This document shows positions 1 through 7,581 of a DNA stretch of 64,000 nt, one piece after another. The notes beneath the pieces are model-generated. The model was not told the DNA's origin. It worked only from the letters and a program-made list of their open reading frames with translations, and did no database searches. Source of the DNA: Thiobacillus denitrificans (GTDB taxonomy: Bacteria; Pseudomonadota; Gammaproteobacteria; Burkholderiales; Thiobacillaceae); NCBI GenBank assembly GCA_020723405.1, contig DYIY01000002.1:310001-374000 (forward strand). Reading direction: 5' to 3'. Position 1 is the stretch's first letter; every line of letters begins with the position of its first letter. The translations under genes were made by a program, and so were the position numbers.

Positions 1-246
1 TTCCAGGCCCATGAGACTGCGCAGGGCCTGGGCGGCGGCGGCGCTCTGGGCCACGGAGCAGATGCCGCAGATGCGCGGCACGATGACCAGGGCGTCCAGG
101 GGGGACTTGCCGGCCAGCATGGTCTCGAAGCCCCGGTAGAGGGGGGAGTTGACCCGGGCGGTGGCCACCCGGCCATCGTCGATGTCCAGGTGGACTTCCA
201 GGTCGCCTTCGACGCGGTTGAAGGGGCCGAGGATGCGGGTGGTCAT
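1..246 (-). CDS. hupV: Regulatory (H2-sensing) [NiFe] hydrogenase large subunit, N-terminal part
   Basis: This is the first 82 codons of a [NiFe] hydrogenase large subunit, cut off by the window edge. The ATG is at 246. Residues 58-63 read RICGIC, the N-terminal pair of cysteines that bind nickel, and the following SVAQS is typical of the sensor class (HupV/HoxC, group 2b) rather than of the catalytic enzyme, whose copy at 19119-20915 has [10 protein letters not shown] instead. The N-terminus carries the RVEGDLEV motif of the family. It follows hupU, its partner small subunit, in the same direction, with a 229-bp gap filled by a repeat doublet. Known role of the family: the HupUV complex binds H2 in the cytoplasm and controls a histidine kinase (HupT/HoxJ). 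The kinase gene is not in the window and is presumably just beyond the edge. Confidence 0.93.
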   Translation of the reverse strand, partial: MTTRILGPFNRVEGDLEVHLDIDDGRVATARVNSPLYRGFETMLAGKSPLDALVIVPRICGICSVAQSAAAAQALRSLMGLE

Positions 247-309
247 GGGGTGAGGGGGGTAAGGGTGAGGGTGATAGGGGTGAGGATGGTGGGTGTGCTG
301 GCGGCAGCG

Positions 310-436
310 AAATCCCCCCTAACCCCCCTTTTACAAAGGGGGGGAATCCCGTGGTGGTGGGGATACCTGGCTGCGAACCCTACGCGGGCACGGAGGTTTT
401 CTCCCCCCTTTTGTAAAGGGGGGCTGGGGGGGATTT
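310..436. repeat. Inverted-repeat doublet 1 (REPIN-like), between hupU and hupV
   Basis: The left arm starts AAATCCCCCC and folds on itself (C6 T-run, short loop, A3 G-run). The right arm is the inverse copy ending GGGGGGATTT. About 55 bp of unrelated sequence lies between the arms. It separates two genes that are normally adjacent. Confidence 0.9.
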
Positions 437-475
437 GACCCGCGAAAAACCCGCGCAACGCTTTCCCGAGTCCCC

Positions 476-1483
476 TCATTTCAACCCCGTCTTCTTCACC
501 GCCGGAGTGACCACGGCATGGTCCGCCACCGCATTTTCCCGCACCCGCTTCGGGGTGGCGGACTTGGACAGGGCGGCCAGGGCCACGAACCAGGCCTTGG
601 GCATGTCGGTGGGCAGGCCGATGGGAATGCCGGCCACCTTGGGGGTCTCGGCAAAGGGGTGGCCGGGTTCCTCGAAACGCGGTTCGGTGCAGGACACGCA
701 GGCGTAGCCGCCGCGCAGGCAGGAGCCGCCGCCGTTCCACAGGCGGGTGTTGCAGTCGGCGTGGGCCTGGGTGCCCTTGCAGCCCAGATTTTCCATCATG
801 CAGCCCTGGTCAGAGGCTTTCTCGGCGCTGGCCTTGAACTCGTAGAACTCGTTGCGCGGACAGCCGTGGTGGACCAGATGGTCGGCAAAGAACCGGGGCC
901 GGTGGAAGGGGTCCAGGTCGGCTTCGGCGAATCGGTCCAGGGACAGGGCCAGCAGGGTGTCCAGCACCCAGCCGGGATGGGTGGGGCAGCCCGCCACGTT
1001 GATGACCGGCAGGCCGGCAGCGGCCCGGAAGGCGGGGCCCAGAAGTCCGCCGGGATGGTCGCCGTCGTATTGCAGCCCCACCGCGCCCCCCGGGTTGCCG
1101 CCGCCGGCAGTGATGCCGCCGAAGGCCGCGCAGGTGCCCACCGCCAGGACGTGGCGGGCCCGGGTGGCCAGGTCCAGCACCCAGGACATCATGGGCCGGC
1201 CCGTGCCGGAGAGCATGTGGAAGCGGCCCGTGCCCTGGGGGCCGGTCATGATGGAACCCTCCACACAGAGGATGTCCAGGCGCTCCCGACCCTCGGCACA
1301 GGCGGCCAGGATGGCCAGGGCTTCGGGGCCGCTCTCCCGGCTGAGGGAGGGGTGCCAGAGAAGGTGGATGCCGGCGGCTTCCAGATGGGCCAGCAGATGG
1401 GGTTGCTCGGCGTTGAGCAGGGACAGGGTGCAGCCGCCGCAACCGCCGGACTGGAGCCAGAGAAGGTTGAGGGGGGCAGTCAT
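476..1483 (-). CDS. hupU: Regulatory (H2-sensing) [NiFe] hydrogenase small subunit
   Basis: A 335-residue small subunit of the cytoplasmic sensor hydrogenase (HupU/HoxB). The protein starts directly in the mature fold (LWLQSGGCGGCTLSLL, first Fe-S cysteines at 15 and 18) and has no Tat signal, unlike the catalytic small subunit HupS at 20927-22006. Further cluster ligands are seen in GTCAAFGG, VAGCPTHPGW, HHGCPRNEFYEFKASA, NLGCKG, ADCNTRLWNGGGSC and the YACVSC stretch. The length matches the family. It lies upstream of hupV and downstream of the activator gene, the usual arrangement of an H2-sensing module. The family is known to form a complex with its large subunit and a histidine kinase and to signal H2. 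It does not support growth itself. Confidence 0.95.
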   Translation of the reverse strand: MTAPLNLLWLQSGGCGGCTLSLLNAEQPHLLAHLEAAGIHLLWHPSLSRESGPEALAILAACAEGRERLDILCVEGSIMTGPQGTGRFHMLSGTGRPMMSWVLDLATRARHVLAVGTCAAFGGITAGGGNPGGAVGLQYDGDHPGGLLGPAFRAAAGLPVINVAGCPTHPGWVLDTLLALSLDRFAEADLDPFHRPRFFADHLVHHGCPRNEFYEFKASAEKASDQGCMMENLGCKGTQAHADCNTRLWNGGGSCLRGGYACVSCTEPRFEEPGHPFAETPKVAGIPIGLPTDMPKAWFVALAALSKSATPKRVRENAVADHAVVTPAVKKTGLK

Positions 1484-1498
1484 GGGTGGAGGGGGTAC

Positions 1499-1533
1499 TC
1501 CCCCCTTTTGTAAAGGGGGGTTGGGGGGGATTT
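1499..1533. repeat. Single arm of the C6T3/A3G6 repeat, upstream of hupU
   Basis: A right-type arm with CCCCCCTTTTGTAAAGGGGG and a GGGGGATTT tail, 15 bp upstream of the hupU start codon, with no left arm next to it. It lies in the 5' leader of hupU mRNA, where its own hairpin (six G-C pairs plus A-T pairs) could affect translation or mRNA stability. Confidence 0.8.
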
Positions 1534-1613
1534 GCAGGACTTGGCCTGGCTGCGACGGGTTTGGTCTCCGTAGTCAGGCTTAAGAGGGCGTAGTGGGTGG
1601 GCTGGGCGTGGCG

Positions 1614-1707
1614 AAATCCCCCCTAGCCCCCCTTTACAGAAGGGGGGGATCAGGTGGGCGGGGAATGGGGGCTCCTGCCCTTCGTGAGCAGGGGTTGGGG
1701 GGGATTC
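1614..1707. repeat. Inverted-repeat doublet 2, degenerate right arm
   Basis: The left arm is a normal AAATCCCCCC arm. The right arm keeps the GGGGGGATTC end, but the hairpin core is changed to CTCCTGCCCTTCGTGAGCAGG. This looks like an older or gene-converted copy. It runs up to within a few bases of the stop codon of the activator gene. Confidence 0.75.
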
Positions 1708-1714
1708 AAGCCGC

Positions 1715-3169
1715 TCAGCCATCCAGCTTCCTCCCCTTCACCGGCCGTTCCACCCCTAGCCGGGCCATCTTCTTGGATAACCCCAGCCGGGACAGACCCA
1801 GTTCCCGCGCGGAGCGGGACAGGTTGCCCTGGTATTGGGCCAGGGTGTCCATCAGCAGGCGGCGTTCCAGTTCGTCCACCCGGCCTTTCAGGTCGGCGGC
1901 GGGGGCGGTTTCCAGCACCCGGGAGAGGCCGGCCTGGCGGATGTGGGGGGCGAGCAGGTCCGGGGTGAGGATGGGCCCGTCGGAGAGGACCAGCATGCGC
2001 TGGATCTCGTTCTGCAGTTCGCGCACGTTGCCGGGCCATGCGTAGGCGGTCATGCAGGCCAGGGCGGCCGGGTCCAGGCCGTCCACGGGGCGGCCCAGGG
2101 CCTGGCCGGCCCGGTGCACGATGGCCCGGGCCAGGGCGGCGATGTCCATGGGCCGTTCGCGCAGGGCGGGCAGGCGCAGGGGCACGGTGGCCAGGCGGTA
2201 GAACAGGTCTTCCCGGAAGCGGCCGGCCTTCACTTCAGCTTCCAGGTCCCGGTTGGTGGCAGCGATGACCCGCACGTCCACGGATACGGGCCGGTTGCCG
2301 CCCACCGGGCGGAATTCACCTTCCTGGAGCACCCGCAGCAGTTTCACTTGCAGGGCCGGGGTGGTTTCGCCGATTTCGTCCAGGAACAGGGTGCCCCCGT
2401 GGGCCTGCTGGAACAGGCCCACCCGGTCCTCGAAGGCGCCGGTGAAGGCGCCCCGCTTGTGGCCGAAGAGTTCCGATTCCAGCAGGTTGTCCGGCAGGGC
2501 GCCGCAGTTCTCCACCACGAAGGGCTTGTCGGCCCGGCCGCTGGCGTAATGGATGGCCCGGGCCAGCAGTTCCTTGCCGGTGCCGGATTCGCCGGATAGC
2601 AGGATGGACACGTCGTAGCGGGCCGCCCGTTCCACCAGATCGCACACGCCGTTCATGGGACTGCCTTCGGCACGCACGATGTTGTCCAGGGCGAAGGCCT
2701 GCTTCACCCGCTTGCGGGTGGCTTCCACCCGGCTGCGCAATACCGGTTCCGCGGCCCGCAATTCCACGGCCAGCTGGCAGTTCTCCTTTTGCAGGCGATG
2801 CAGTTCGGCGGCCCGCTTCAGGGTCAGCAACAATTGCTCCGGGTGCCAGGGCTTGAGCAGGTACTGGTAGATGCCCGCCTCGTTGATGCCGGCGATGATG
2901 TCTTCGCTGTCGGTGTAGCCGGAGATGATGATGCGCACCGTGTCCGGCCAGGCCTTGCGCACTTCCTTGAGGTATTCCACCCCGCTGACATCCGGCATGC
3001 GCTGGTCGGTAAGCACCACCTGGATGGCCCGGGCTTCCATGATGCCCCGGGCCTCGGCGGCGCCGGAAGCGGTGAAGACCTCGAAGTCTTCCTCCAGGGT
3101 GCGGCGCAGGGCCTCCTGGGAGCGGACTTCGTCGTCGATGACGAGGACGGTGGGCAGGGGGGGGGTCAT
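1715..3169 (-). CDS. hoxA: Sigma-54 dependent response regulator of hydrogenase genes
   Basis: A 484-residue NtrC-type activator of the HoxA/HupR group. The receiver domain covers about 1-125, with acidic residues D12-D13, the phosphorylatable D55 and K106. The AAA+ domain has Walker A GESGTGKE at 193-200, the sigma-54 contact loop GAFTGA at 240-245, and Walker B FLDEIGE. The C-terminus ends in a Fis-type helix-turn-helix ([22 protein letters not shown]). It lies between hypX and the sensor hydrogenase, as in known hup/hox loci. In this family the activator works with sigma-54 on the hupS promoter; in some members the unphosphorylated form is the active one. A -24/-12 element is present upstream of hupS (22079-22094), which fits. 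Which kinase acts on it cannot be seen here. Confidence 0.94.
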   Translation of the reverse strand: MTPPLPTVLVIDDEVRSQEALRRTLEEDFEVFTASGAAEARGIMEARAIQVVLTDQRMPDVSGVEYLKEVRKAWPDTVRIIISGYTDSEDIIAGINEAGIYQYLLKPWHPEQLLLTLKRAAELHRLQKENCQLAVELRAAEPVLRSRVEATRKRVKQAFALDNIVRAEGSPMNGVCDLVERAARYDVSILLSGESGTGKELLARAIHYASGRADKPFVVENCGALPDNLLESELFGHKRGAFTGAFEDRVGLFQQAHGGTLFLDEIGETTPALQVKLLRVLQEGEFRPVGGNRPVSVDVRVIAATNRDLEAEVKAGRFREDLFYRLATVPLRLPALRERPMDIAALARAIVHRAGQALGRPVDGLDPAALACMTAYAWPGNVRELQNEIQRMLVLSDGPILTPDLLAPHIRQAGLSRVLETAPAADLKGRVDELERRLLMDTLAQYQGNLSRSARELGLSRLGLSKKMARLGVERPVKGRKLDG

Positions 3170-3203
3170 GGGGTGGGAAGGGGGTGGGGGAGGAGGCGTT
3201 GAT

Positions 3204-3299
3204 AAATCCCCCCCTGCCCCCCTTTTTCAAAGGGGGGAGTTGGTCTGTTGGGATGCAGAAGTTCTTCCCCCCTTTTGTAAAGGGGGGCCAGGGGGGGGT
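3204..3299. repeat. Inverted-repeat doublet 3a, between hypX and hoxA
   Basis: Left arm AAATCCCCCCCTGCC with its hairpin, and an inverse right arm that ends GGGGTC rather than GGATTT. It is the first of two doublets back to back in the 286-bp gap between hypX and the activator gene. Confidence 0.9.
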
Positions 3300-3327
3300 C
3301 AAAAGGCCCAGCCAGGCCACACACCGG

Positions 3328-3423
3328 AATCCCCCCCCGCCCCCCTTTAAGAAAGGGGGGAGTAGCGCAGTGGTAGCCCCAACCTATTCCCCCCCTTTGA
3401 AAAAGGGGGGTTAGGGGGGATTT
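3328..3423. repeat. Inverted-repeat doublet 3b, between hypX and hoxA
   Basis: A second complete doublet only 28 bp after the first, with both arms intact (AATCCCCCCCC start, GGGGGGATTT end). Together the two copies fill most of the hypX-hoxA gap, which otherwise holds no gene. Confidence 0.9.
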
Positions 3424-3455
3424 AGGACCCGTAGCCAAACCACCCACCTCCCCCA

Positions 3456-5285
3456 TCACCCCTCCCCCTCCGGCACCACCCACCCCAGGTCCCGGTGTAC
3501 CGCCAGGTGCCGGGGCGTCCAGGAATGGGGGGTCTTGGCCACGAAATGGTGGCGGGCCACGTGGTAGCTGGGATCGAAGCCGTAGAAGTTGCGCTGCATG
3601 TGCTTCAGTTCCTCGGCCCGGTAGTCTTCCAGAGGCTTGGCCGCCTCGTCCTCGGCGCGCCGGCGGGCCTTGGCCTGGAGCCATGACTCCAGTTCGGGGG
3701 ACTCCGCCAGGGCCTGGGCCCGGGCGCGGGTTTCCGCCTGGAACGTGGCCGGGTCATCACCGAAGGCGGCGTCGATGAAGCCCTCCCGCAGGGCGTCGGC
3801 CGCGCCCAGGGGCAGGCGGTTGCCCATGATCCCAGCGGCCCGTTCCGCGCCCACCCGGCGGGGCAGCAGGTAGCTCCAGTATTCCGAACCGTAGAGGTTG
3901 CCCATGTTCTTGTAGTGGGGGTTGAGGATCACCCCCCGGCGGGCCCACACCCGGTCCGCCGCCAGGGCCAGGAAGGCGCCGCCGGCCCCGGCGTTGCCGG
4001 CCAGGGCGCTGACGGTGAGTTGGCGGTCGGTGGCCAGGATGGCGCGGCAGAGATCGTCCATGGCGTTGATGTTGCGCCAGGATTCGTCGGGGGGGCTGTC
4101 CGCGGCTTCGATGCGGTTGAGGTCCAGGCCGTTGCTGAAGAAATCCGTGCCGCCCAGGAGGACGATGACTCTGGTGGGACGCTGCCTTGCCGCTGCATAG
4201 GCGGCCAGCAGGTTCTCGCAGGCGGTAGTGCCCATGGCGCCGTTGTAGAAGTCGAAGGACAGGTAGCCCACGGGGCCGTGCTCGGCGTAGGTGATGTGGG
4301 GGTCGGGGAAAGTCTGAATCCCCCCCTGCCCCCCTTTAAGAAAGGGGGGAGAGGGTTGCTGGTCCAGCGAAGCATCCACCTTTTGGAAGGGGGAAGCGGA
4401 TTGCTGAACCACCGAACTACTCCCCCCTTTCGTAAAGGGGGGTTGGGGGGGATTTAACGCCGCGTCCATCTCCACCAACCCCAGCCAATCCCCCCCAAAC
4501 ACCCCACCCACCGGCAACTTGATCCCCCCTTCCACCTTGCAATGCCCGATCCACACCGCCCCATCCACCGTCCCCCGCACCACCCCCTCCCCCACCCGGC
4601 CCAGCAGTTCGCCCGGGTTGCCTACAGCGTCGAACGGCCGGGCATCGAACAGCCAGCAGTCCCGGCCGAACAGGCTGTCCCGCACCCCGGGGAAACCGTC
4701 GCCGCTGTTCAGCTTGGCCAGGACGGTGACCGTGTCGTCCCGTGCCCAGTCCACGCGCCGGTCAGCCTGGGTCACCAGGGGATGCATGGGCCGCAAGGCG
4801 GGCTGACCGGGCTGCCAGGTGCCGGCCTGGTACTCGGGCCAGCGGTCCAGGGCCGCCTTCACCGCCATCACCGCCGCTTCGGTGACTTCATTGCGGTAGA
4901 GACTGGACTTCTTCGCCCCCCGCAGGGGGAAGCTCGCGCTGGCCCATACCGGCCCGGCATCCATCTCCGCCTCGGCCTGGAGCACGGTGACGCCCCATTC
5001 CCCTTCGCCTCGCAGGATGGCCCAGTCCAGGGCGGACGGGCCCCGGTCGCCCACCGGGCCGGGGTGCACGATGAGGCAGACGTGCTGGCGCCAGACGTCC
5101 TCGGGGATGGCCCGGCGCAGGTAGGGCGCCAGGATGAGATGGGGGCGGAACAAGGCCACCGCTTCCCGGGTGACGCTGTCGTTGATGTCGAATTCGATGG
5201 AGAGCTGGTGGCCCAGGGCCTGCAATTCCACGAACAGCCGCTGGGTGAGGCTGTTGAAGGCGTGGGTGAGGAGGAGGAGACGCAT
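3456..5285 (-). CDS. hypX: Hydrogenase maturation protein HypX with an in-frame repeat insertion
   Basis: A 609-residue HypX/HoxX. The N-terminal half is a formyltetrahydrofolate-binding, transferase-like domain (HPGPVGDRGPSALDWAI, starting at 74). The C-terminal half is an enoyl-CoA hydratase/isomerase-like domain (GNAGAGGAFLALAADRVWAR, then NPHYKNMGNLYGSEYW). The family makes the CO ligand of the NiFe site from a formyl group under aerobic conditions, which suits the oxygen-tolerant enzyme encoded upstream. Between the two domains, at about residues 277-323, lies a stretch rich in PP, KGG and Q that is the direct translation of repeat doublet 4317-4455. The reading frame stays open across it. 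It probably forms a disordered linker, but whether the protein is fully active is not known. Confidence 0.93.
   Translation of the reverse strand: MRLLLLTHAFNSLTQRLFVELQALGHQLSIEFDINDSVTREAVALFRPHLILAPYLRRAIPEDVWRQHVCLIVHPGPVGDRGPSALDWAILRGEGEWGVTVLQAEAEMDAGPVWASASFPLRGAKKSSLYRNEVTEAAVMAVKAALDRWPEYQAGTWQPGQPALRPMHPLVTQADRRVDWARDDTVTVLAKLNSGDGFPGVRDSLFGRDCWLFDARPFDAVGNPGELLGRVGEGVVRGTVDGAVWIGHCKVEGGIKLPVGGVFGGDWLGLVEMDAALNPPQPPFTKGGSSSVVQQSASPFQKVDASLDQQPSPPFLKGGQGGIQTFPDPHITYAEHGPVGYLSFDFYNGAMGTTACENLLAAYAAARQRPTRVIVLLGGTDFFSNGLDLNRIEAADSPPDESWRNINAMDDLCRAILATDRQLTVSALAGNAGAGGAFLALAADRVWARRGVILNPHYKNMGNLYGSEYWSYLLPRRVGAERAAGIMGNRLPLGAADALREGFIDAAFGDDPATFQAETRARAQALAESPELESWLQAKARRRAEDEAAKPLEDYRAEELKHMQRNFYGFDPSYHVARHHFVAKTPHSWTPRHLAVHRDLGWVVPEGEG
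4317..4455. repeat. Inverted-repeat doublet 4, inside hypX and translated
   Basis: The left arm starts AATCCCCCCTGCC and the right arm ends GGGGGGATTT. A third, decayed hairpin core (CCACCTTTTGGAAGGGGGAAG) lies between them. On the hypX strand the arms encode PPQPPFTKGG and PPFLKGGQGGI. Confidence 0.92.
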
Positions 5286-5310
5286 GGGTGGATGGTGGGG
5301 TTGAGAGGGG

Positions 5311-5904
5311 TTAAATCCCCCCTGACCCCCCTTTAGGAAAGGGGGGAACAGCCTCGCCAGCTTCGGGATGCGCCACTCCCCCCTTTTGTAAAGGGGGGCT
5401 GGGGGGGATTCCAGCCCGTTTCACTGCTGAGAAGATCACCTCAATCACCGCCTTCGTCTCCAGCAACACCTGCCGGTCATCAAAGCGCAGGACCTGGATT
5501 CCCTGGGATTGCAACCATTCATCACGCTTTGCATCCTTGGCCTGCTGTTGCGTATCGAAACGGTGCTGGCTGCCGTCCAGTTCAACCACCAACCTGGCTT
5601 TGGGGGCGTAGAAATCCAGGAAATAGGGGCCCAGGGGGCGTTGCCGGTAGAAACGGGTGCCCAACTGGTCCCGACGCAGAGCATCCCAGAGGCGGGTTTC
5701 GGCGTCGGTCTGGTGGGTACGGAGTTGGCGGGCGTAGGCTCTTAAGTGAGGGGCGTATTGATCGAGCGTGGGGAGATGTGGATGGCCTGGAATCCCCCCC
5801 TGCCCCCCTTTAGAAAAGGGGGGAACGGCGTCACACGCCTCGGCCGGATGTTCTCCCCCCTTTCCTAAAGGGGGGTTGGGGGGGATTCGCACCCGGTCCA
5901 CCAC
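5311..5904 (-). CDS. DUF559 (Vsr-like, PD-(D/E)XK) endonuclease bracketed by repeat doublets
   Basis: A 197-codon open frame whose core (about 40-160) is a DUF559 domain: QRTHQTDAETRLWDALRR-type helix region, then FRYRQRP/LGPYFLDFYAP and LVVELDGSQH, giving the D...E-x-D metal site of Vsr-like nucleases, and a C-terminal VLRFDDRQVL strand. Residues 6-38 and 165-197 are translations of the flanking doublets (PPNPPLGKGG, PPFSKGGQGGI; PPSPPLQKGG, PPFPKGGSGGI). No other ATG lies between the annotated start and the core, so the true start may be a GTG/TTG/CTG or the ATG at 5904. The gene sits between hypE and hypX in the same direction. Family function is not settled; single-strand or mismatch nicking is inferred only from the fold. 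It could be cargo carried by the repeats or an enzyme that acts on them. Confidence 0.82.
   Translation of the reverse strand: MVDRVRIPPNPPLGKGGEHPAEACDAVPPFSKGGQGGIPGHPHLPTLDQYAPHLRAYARQLRTHQTDAETRLWDALRRDQLGTRFYRQRPLGPYFLDFYAPKARLVVELDGSQHRFDTQQQAKDAKRDEWLQSQGIQVLRFDDRQVLLETKAVIEVIFSAVKRAGIPPSPPLQKGGVAHPEAGEAVPPFPKGGSGGI
5313..5410. repeat. Inverted-repeat doublet 5, 3' side of the DUF559 gene
   Basis: Complete doublet with AAATCCCCCCTGACC start and GGGGGGGATT end. It supplies the last 33 codons of the DUF559 frame; the TAA stop overlaps its outer end. It also lies 27 bp upstream of the hypX start codon. Confidence 0.9.
5791..5887. repeat. Inverted-repeat doublet 6, 5' side of the DUF559 gene
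   Basis: Complete doublet, AATCCCCCCCTGCC start and GGGGGGATTC end. It encodes residues 6-38 of the DUF559 frame and lies 18 bp downstream of the hypE stop. Confidence 0.9.
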
Positions 5905-6957
5905 TCAACAAATCCTCGGCAACTGCTCGCCACTCAGCCAGTCCACCATCCGCCTGCCGCCAAACCCGGTCTTCATCTGCACGAAGCCGTTGGGGTCCTC
6001 CACCACCTTGCCGATGACGGCGGCCTGGCGGCCCAGGGGATGGGCGTGCATGGCGGCGAGCAACCGGCCCGCGTCTTCGGCGGCGCAGACGGCGATGAGC
6101 TTGCCTTCGTTGGCGATGTTGATGGGGTCCAGGCCCAGCAGTTCGCAGGCGGCTTCCACTTCCGGCTTCACGGGAATGGCGGCCTCCTCCAGGTGGATAC
6201 CCACCCCGGACTGGTGGGCGATCTCGTTGATGGTGGCCGCCAGCCCGCCCCGGGTGGGGTCGCGCATGACGCGGAGGGCGGCGCCGCTGGCCAGCATGGC
6301 GGCCGTCAGGCCGTTGAGGGCGGCCGTGTCGGAGAGGATGGGGGCGTCGAAGCTCAGGTTCTCCCGCTTGCTCATGATGGCCACCCCGTGGTCGCCCACG
6401 GTGCCGCTCACCAGCAGCACGTCACCAGGCCGGGCCAGGTCGCCGGAGAGATGGATGCCTTCGGGCAGGAAGCCGACGCCGGTGGTGGTGATGAACACCC
6501 CGTCGCCCTTGCCCTGCTCCACCACCTTGGTGTCGCCGGCCACCAGCTTGACCCCCGCCTCATTGGCCGCCCGGGCCATGGATTCGACGATGCGGGCCAG
6601 GTCGGCCAGGGGGAAGCCCTCTTCCAGGATAAAGCCGGCGGTGAGGTAGAGGGGCCTGGCGCCCATGACCGCTACGTCGTTGACGGTGCCGTGGACCGAC
6701 AGGCAACCGATGTCGCCGCCGGGGAAGAACAGGGGCGAGACCACGTGGCTGTCGGTGGACACCACCAGCCGGCCCGGCTCCACGGGCAGGCAGGTGCCAT
6801 CGTTGCCCTGGGCCAGGTATTCGTTGCCCAGGTGTTTGGCGAACAGGTCGGTGATGAGTTGCACCATGGCCCGGCCACCGCCGCCATGGCTCATGTCCAC
6901 CCGGCCATGCTTGATGTCCAGGGGGCGGGCGTAGCCCTTCTTTACTTGGCCGGTCAT
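5905..6957 (-). CDS. hypE: Hydrogenase maturation protein HypE (carbamoyl dehydratase)
   Basis: A 350-residue HypE of normal length. The C-terminus is PRIC, whose last cysteine receives a carbamoyl group from HypF and is dehydrated with ATP to a thiocyanate, the source of the CN ligands. The PurM/SelD-like ATP-binding core shows DMSHGGGGRAM near the N-terminus, GGDIGCLSVHGTVNDVAVMG, and VMRDPTRGGLAATINE. The ATG overlaps the stop of the hepT gene by 4 bases (ATGA), so it is now translationally coupled to a toxin gene rather than to hypD, its usual neighbour. The last two bases before the DUF559 frame are contiguous with the hypE stop. Confidence 0.97.
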   Translation of the reverse strand: MTGQVKKGYARPLDIKHGRVDMSHGGGGRAMVQLITDLFAKHLGNEYLAQGNDGTCLPVEPGRLVVSTDSHVVSPLFFPGGDIGCLSVHGTVNDVAVMGARPLYLTAGFILEEGFPLADLARIVESMARAANEAGVKLVAGDTKVVEQGKGDGVFITTTGVGFLPEGIHLSGDLARPGDVLLVSGTVGDHGVAIMSKRENLSFDAPILSDTAALNGLTAAMLASGAALRVMRDPTRGGLAATINEIAHQSGVGIHLEEAAIPVKPEVEAACELLGLDPINIANEGKLIAVCAAEDAGRLLAAMHAHPLGRQAAVIGKVVEDPNGFVQMKTGFGGRRMVDWLSGEQLPRIC

Positions 6958-7298
6958 GGTCCAACCTTGTCTTGATGGGATTCCAGAATACTCAGCATGC
7001 TTGGTATCTCCACGCTGACCGTATGCCAGACCAGATCCCGATCCACGCCGAAATAAGCGTGGGCGAAGACATTGCGCGCACCGACGATGTCCTGCCAGGG
7101 GATGTCCGGGATTTGCCCGCGCACCGAATCCGGGATGTGTTTGGCAGCCTCGCCTATCAGTTCAAGGTTGCGCAAGGTCGCGTCGAAAACCAGGCGGTTG
7201 GCTTCGAAGGCTGCACGATCCAAACCCCGGGTGTAGTGCAAGACCTGCCGGCAAAAATCGATGATATCCAGGTAGAACAGGCGCCAGTCACGCGACAT
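6954..7298 (-). CDS. hepT: HepT-like HEPN ribonuclease toxin
   Basis: A small all-helical HEPN (DUF86) protein. With the start at 7298 (MSRDWRLFYL) it has 114 residues; a longer form from 7319 is possible but would overlap mntA more. The catalytic Rx4HxY motif is complete: R75, H80 and Y82 in RNVFAHAY. The start lies inside the last codons of mntA (11-base overlap), and the stop overlaps the hypE ATG (ATGA). HepT proteins cleave RNA and are silenced by polyadenylylation on the motif tyrosine by MntA. Here the pair is inserted between hypD and hypE in the same direction, so it is likely read from the hydrogenase operon mRNA. Confidence 0.88.
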   Translation of the reverse strand: MSRDWRLFYLDIIDFCRQVLHYTRGLDRAAFEANRLVFDATLRNLELIGEAAKHIPDSVRGQIPDIPWQDIVGARNVFAHAYFGVDRDLVWHTVSVEIPSMLSILESHQDKVGP

Positions 7299-7581
7299 CG
7301 ACCAAGTCCTTTTCCACATAAGGTCGCAGTTCTTCGCGCAGTCCCTTGTCCGTGACCAGATCGACGGGATGTCGCAACAATGATTCCAGATAGCGGCTCA
7401 AGCCCATATAGCGGCGCAGGGTCGCGCCGCCCTCGAAACTGACCAGTAAATCGACGTCGCTATCTTCCCGGGCTTCACCGCGCGCGGTCGATCCGAACAG
7501 CGCCAGGCGCACAACGCCGTACTGGCTGGCCATCACTTGCCGGTGGGCACTGAGAATGCCTAGTGCTTCCTGTCTATCCAT
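7288..7581 (-). CDS. mntA: MntA-like minimal nucleotidyltransferase antitoxin
   Basis: A 97-residue minimal nucleotidyltransferase. The signature GSx10DxD is intact: G30-S31, then D42 and D44 in SDVD. I chose the ATG at 7581 (MDRQEALGIL) because GAGGGG lies 7 bases upstream, inside the end of hypD; the ATG at 7587 has the same sequence only 1-2 bases away. The hypD stop (7574-7576) falls just inside this gene, so hypD and mntA are coupled. MntA enzymes neutralise HepT by adding AMP units to its catalytic tyrosine. The partner follows immediately. The module has no obvious link to hydrogenase function. Confidence 0.88.
   Translation of the reverse strand: MDRQEALGILSAHRQVMASQYGVVRLALFGSTARGEAREDSDVDLLVSFEGGATLRRYMGLSRYLESLLRHPVDLVTDKGLREELRPYVEKDLVDVA

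Noticed and set aside
310-5887. The regular C6T3/A3G6 units as a CRISPR array
   Set aside because: Units are inverted pairs at irregular distances with coding sequence between, not direct repeats with equal spacers. No cas gene is present.
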